A stretch of 6,267 nt of DNA, taken from Dehalococcoidia bacterium (GTDB taxonomy: Bacteria > Chloroflexota > Dehalococcoidia > GIF9 > AB-539-J10). Location of the stretch: NCBI GenBank assembly GCA_030589825.1, contig JAUUZT010000050.1, forward strand, positions 1 to 6,267. Direction: 5' to 3'. The translations under genes and the position numbers were made by a program. Positions 5,494 through 6,267 of this stretch are shown here, piece after piece. Within the stretch, counting starts at the first letter, position 1; each line of letters opens with the position of its first letter. The notes beneath the pieces were generated by a model. The model searched no databases. It was not told the origin of the DNA and saw nothing but the letters and a program-made list of their open reading frames with translations.

Positions 5494-6267
5494 TCAGTCA
5501 GCAAGAGGAACTGTAAACGAAAAGCAACTGCCTTTGCCCACTTCGCTATGGACTTCAATGTTGCCACCATGAGCTTCAATCAGTCGCTTGGCAATGGTGA
5601 GTCCAAGGCCACTGCCGCCGGTAGCCCTGGTGCGTGATTTATCCACCCTGTAAAACCGCTCGAAGATGTTTGCTAATTCCTCTTCCGGAATGCCTTCGCC
5701 GGTATCAGCAACATCTATCTGAACCCGATTATCCTGCTGCCTGGCTATCACAGTGATGCTCCCCTCAGCGGTATGGGCCACGGCATTATCCAGCAGGTTG
5801 CGCAACACCTGGCTGATGCGCTGTGAGTCTACATTCACTGCAGGCAACGTATCAGGAAGGTCAACTATGAGCGACAATCCTTTATGCGCTATCTGTGGCT
5901 GCTTTGCCGTCACGGCCTGCTTTATTATTTCAGAGATATCTTCAACATGGCGTACCAGCTTTAATTCATCGGCGTCCACCAGGCTCAGTTCCTGTAAATC
6001 ATCAACCAGGCGCGATAATAAAACCGCCTCTTCCTCTATGGTACGAAGAGTATTAGTATCCGCCTTTAGAACTCCATCGCGCGTCGCCTCCAGGTAACCC
6101 ATGATGTTGGATAGTGGAGTCCGCAGCTCGTGGGCAATATCAGCTATCATTTTTCGTTTCATCTGTTCTGTTTTTTCAAGCTCATCTGCCATCGAGTTGA
6201 ACGTTTTTGCCATCTCGCCCATCTCAGCCTTATCTATGACTGACACTCTCTGTGAAAAATCACCCTG
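5494..6267 (-). CDS. Sensor histidine kinase, C-terminal part (HAMP-HisKA-HATPase)
   Basis: This is the last 257 residues of a membrane sensor kinase that autophosphorylates on His and passes the phosphate to a response regulator. The frame is open to the right edge. Visible residues 1-32 are the end of a HAMP linker (GDFSQRV...EMGEMAKTFNSMADELE). The H-box IADIAHELRTPLSNIMGY follows, with the phospho-acceptor His at visible residue 46 (codon 6132-6130). The N-box VLRNLLDNAVAHT, G1 DVADTGEGIP, F-box IFERFYRVDKSR and G2 GGSGLGLTIAKRLIEAHGG are all intact, so the core should be active. It resembles PhoR/ResE/BaeS-type kinases, whose partner OmpR-family regulator gene usually lies immediately upstream, which here would be beyond the right edge. 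The input domain and transmembrane helices are not in view, so the stimulus cannot be named. It converges on the surface-protein gene with 32 bases between stops. Confidence 0.93.
   Translation of the reverse strand, partial: QGDFSQRVSVIDKAEMGEMAKTFNSMADELEKTEQMKRKMIADIAHELRTPLSNIMGYLEATRDGVLKADTNTLRTIEEEAVLLSRLVDDLQELSLVDADELKLVRHVEDISEIIKQAVTAKQPQIAHKGLSLIVDLPDTLPAVNVDSQRISQVLRNLLDNAVAHTAEGSITVIARQQDNRVQIDVADTGEGIPEEELANIFERFYRVDKSRTRATGGSGLGLTIAKRLIEAHGGNIEVHSEVGKGSCFSFTVPLAD

Noticed and set aside
5753..6097. 114-codon open frame on the plus strand opposite the kinase
   Set aside because: It is antisense to the HisKA and ATPase domains, whose motifs are all intact. The product is Ser/Arg-rich without homology that I recognise.
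6244..6246. GTG at 6246 as the start of the kinase
   Set aside because: The frame stays open to the window edge and the upstream residues (QGDFSQR) continue the HAMP domain. The true start lies beyond the window.

Overview
The window looks like chromosomal DNA from a bacterium with moderate G+C. It carries three blocks: a MacAB-type ABC exporter operon on the minus strand, one very large secreted and membrane-anchored surface protein on the plus strand, and the end of a sensor histidine kinase gene on the minus strand. No tRNA, rRNA, CRISPR array, transposase or integrase was seen. My best guess at the source is a Chloroflexota (Dehalococcoidia-like) bacterium or another monoderm. The reasons are that the exporter adaptor is a lipoprotein with no TolC-like partner in view, and that the large protein has Asp-box propeller repeats, 'SPxYxxD' motifs, tandem FN3-like domains, a Pro/Thr linker and a C-terminal membrane helix with an Arg-rich tail. 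This assignment is inference and is not proven here.

Layout, left to right. Positions 1-171 (minus) hold the first 57 codons of a MacB-family permease that runs off the left edge. Positions 168-836 (minus) encode a complete MacB/LolD-type ATPase. Positions 836-2191 (minus) encode a lipoprotein membrane-fusion adaptor. These three read leftward in the order adaptor, ATPase, permease, with junction overlaps of 1 and 4 bases, GTG starts and strong Shine-Dalgarno sequences, so they form a tightly coupled operon. Positions 2192-2368 are an AT-rich divergent promoter region. It contains several short direct repeats with 10- or 11-bp period, a palindrome carrying TATAAT on both strands, and a second TATAAT only 9 bases before the start of the large gene. 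Positions 2369-5461 (plus) encode the 1030-residue surface protein. A 32-bp gap separates it from the convergent histidine kinase (5494 to beyond the right edge).

Working model (inference): the kinase, with a response regulator probably encoded just to the right of the window, may control the divergent region through OmpR/PhoB-type direct repeats. That could coordinate the MacAB-like export pump with the surface protein. The most notable observation is the promoter of the large gene. A TTAACA-N5-TTAACA repeat (11-bp period) sits 9 bp before a perfect TATAAT, which matches the geometry of Pho-box promoters, and the start codon lies where transcription should begin, predicting a leaderless mRNA. 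I did not find a clearly new defence, mobile or RNA system.
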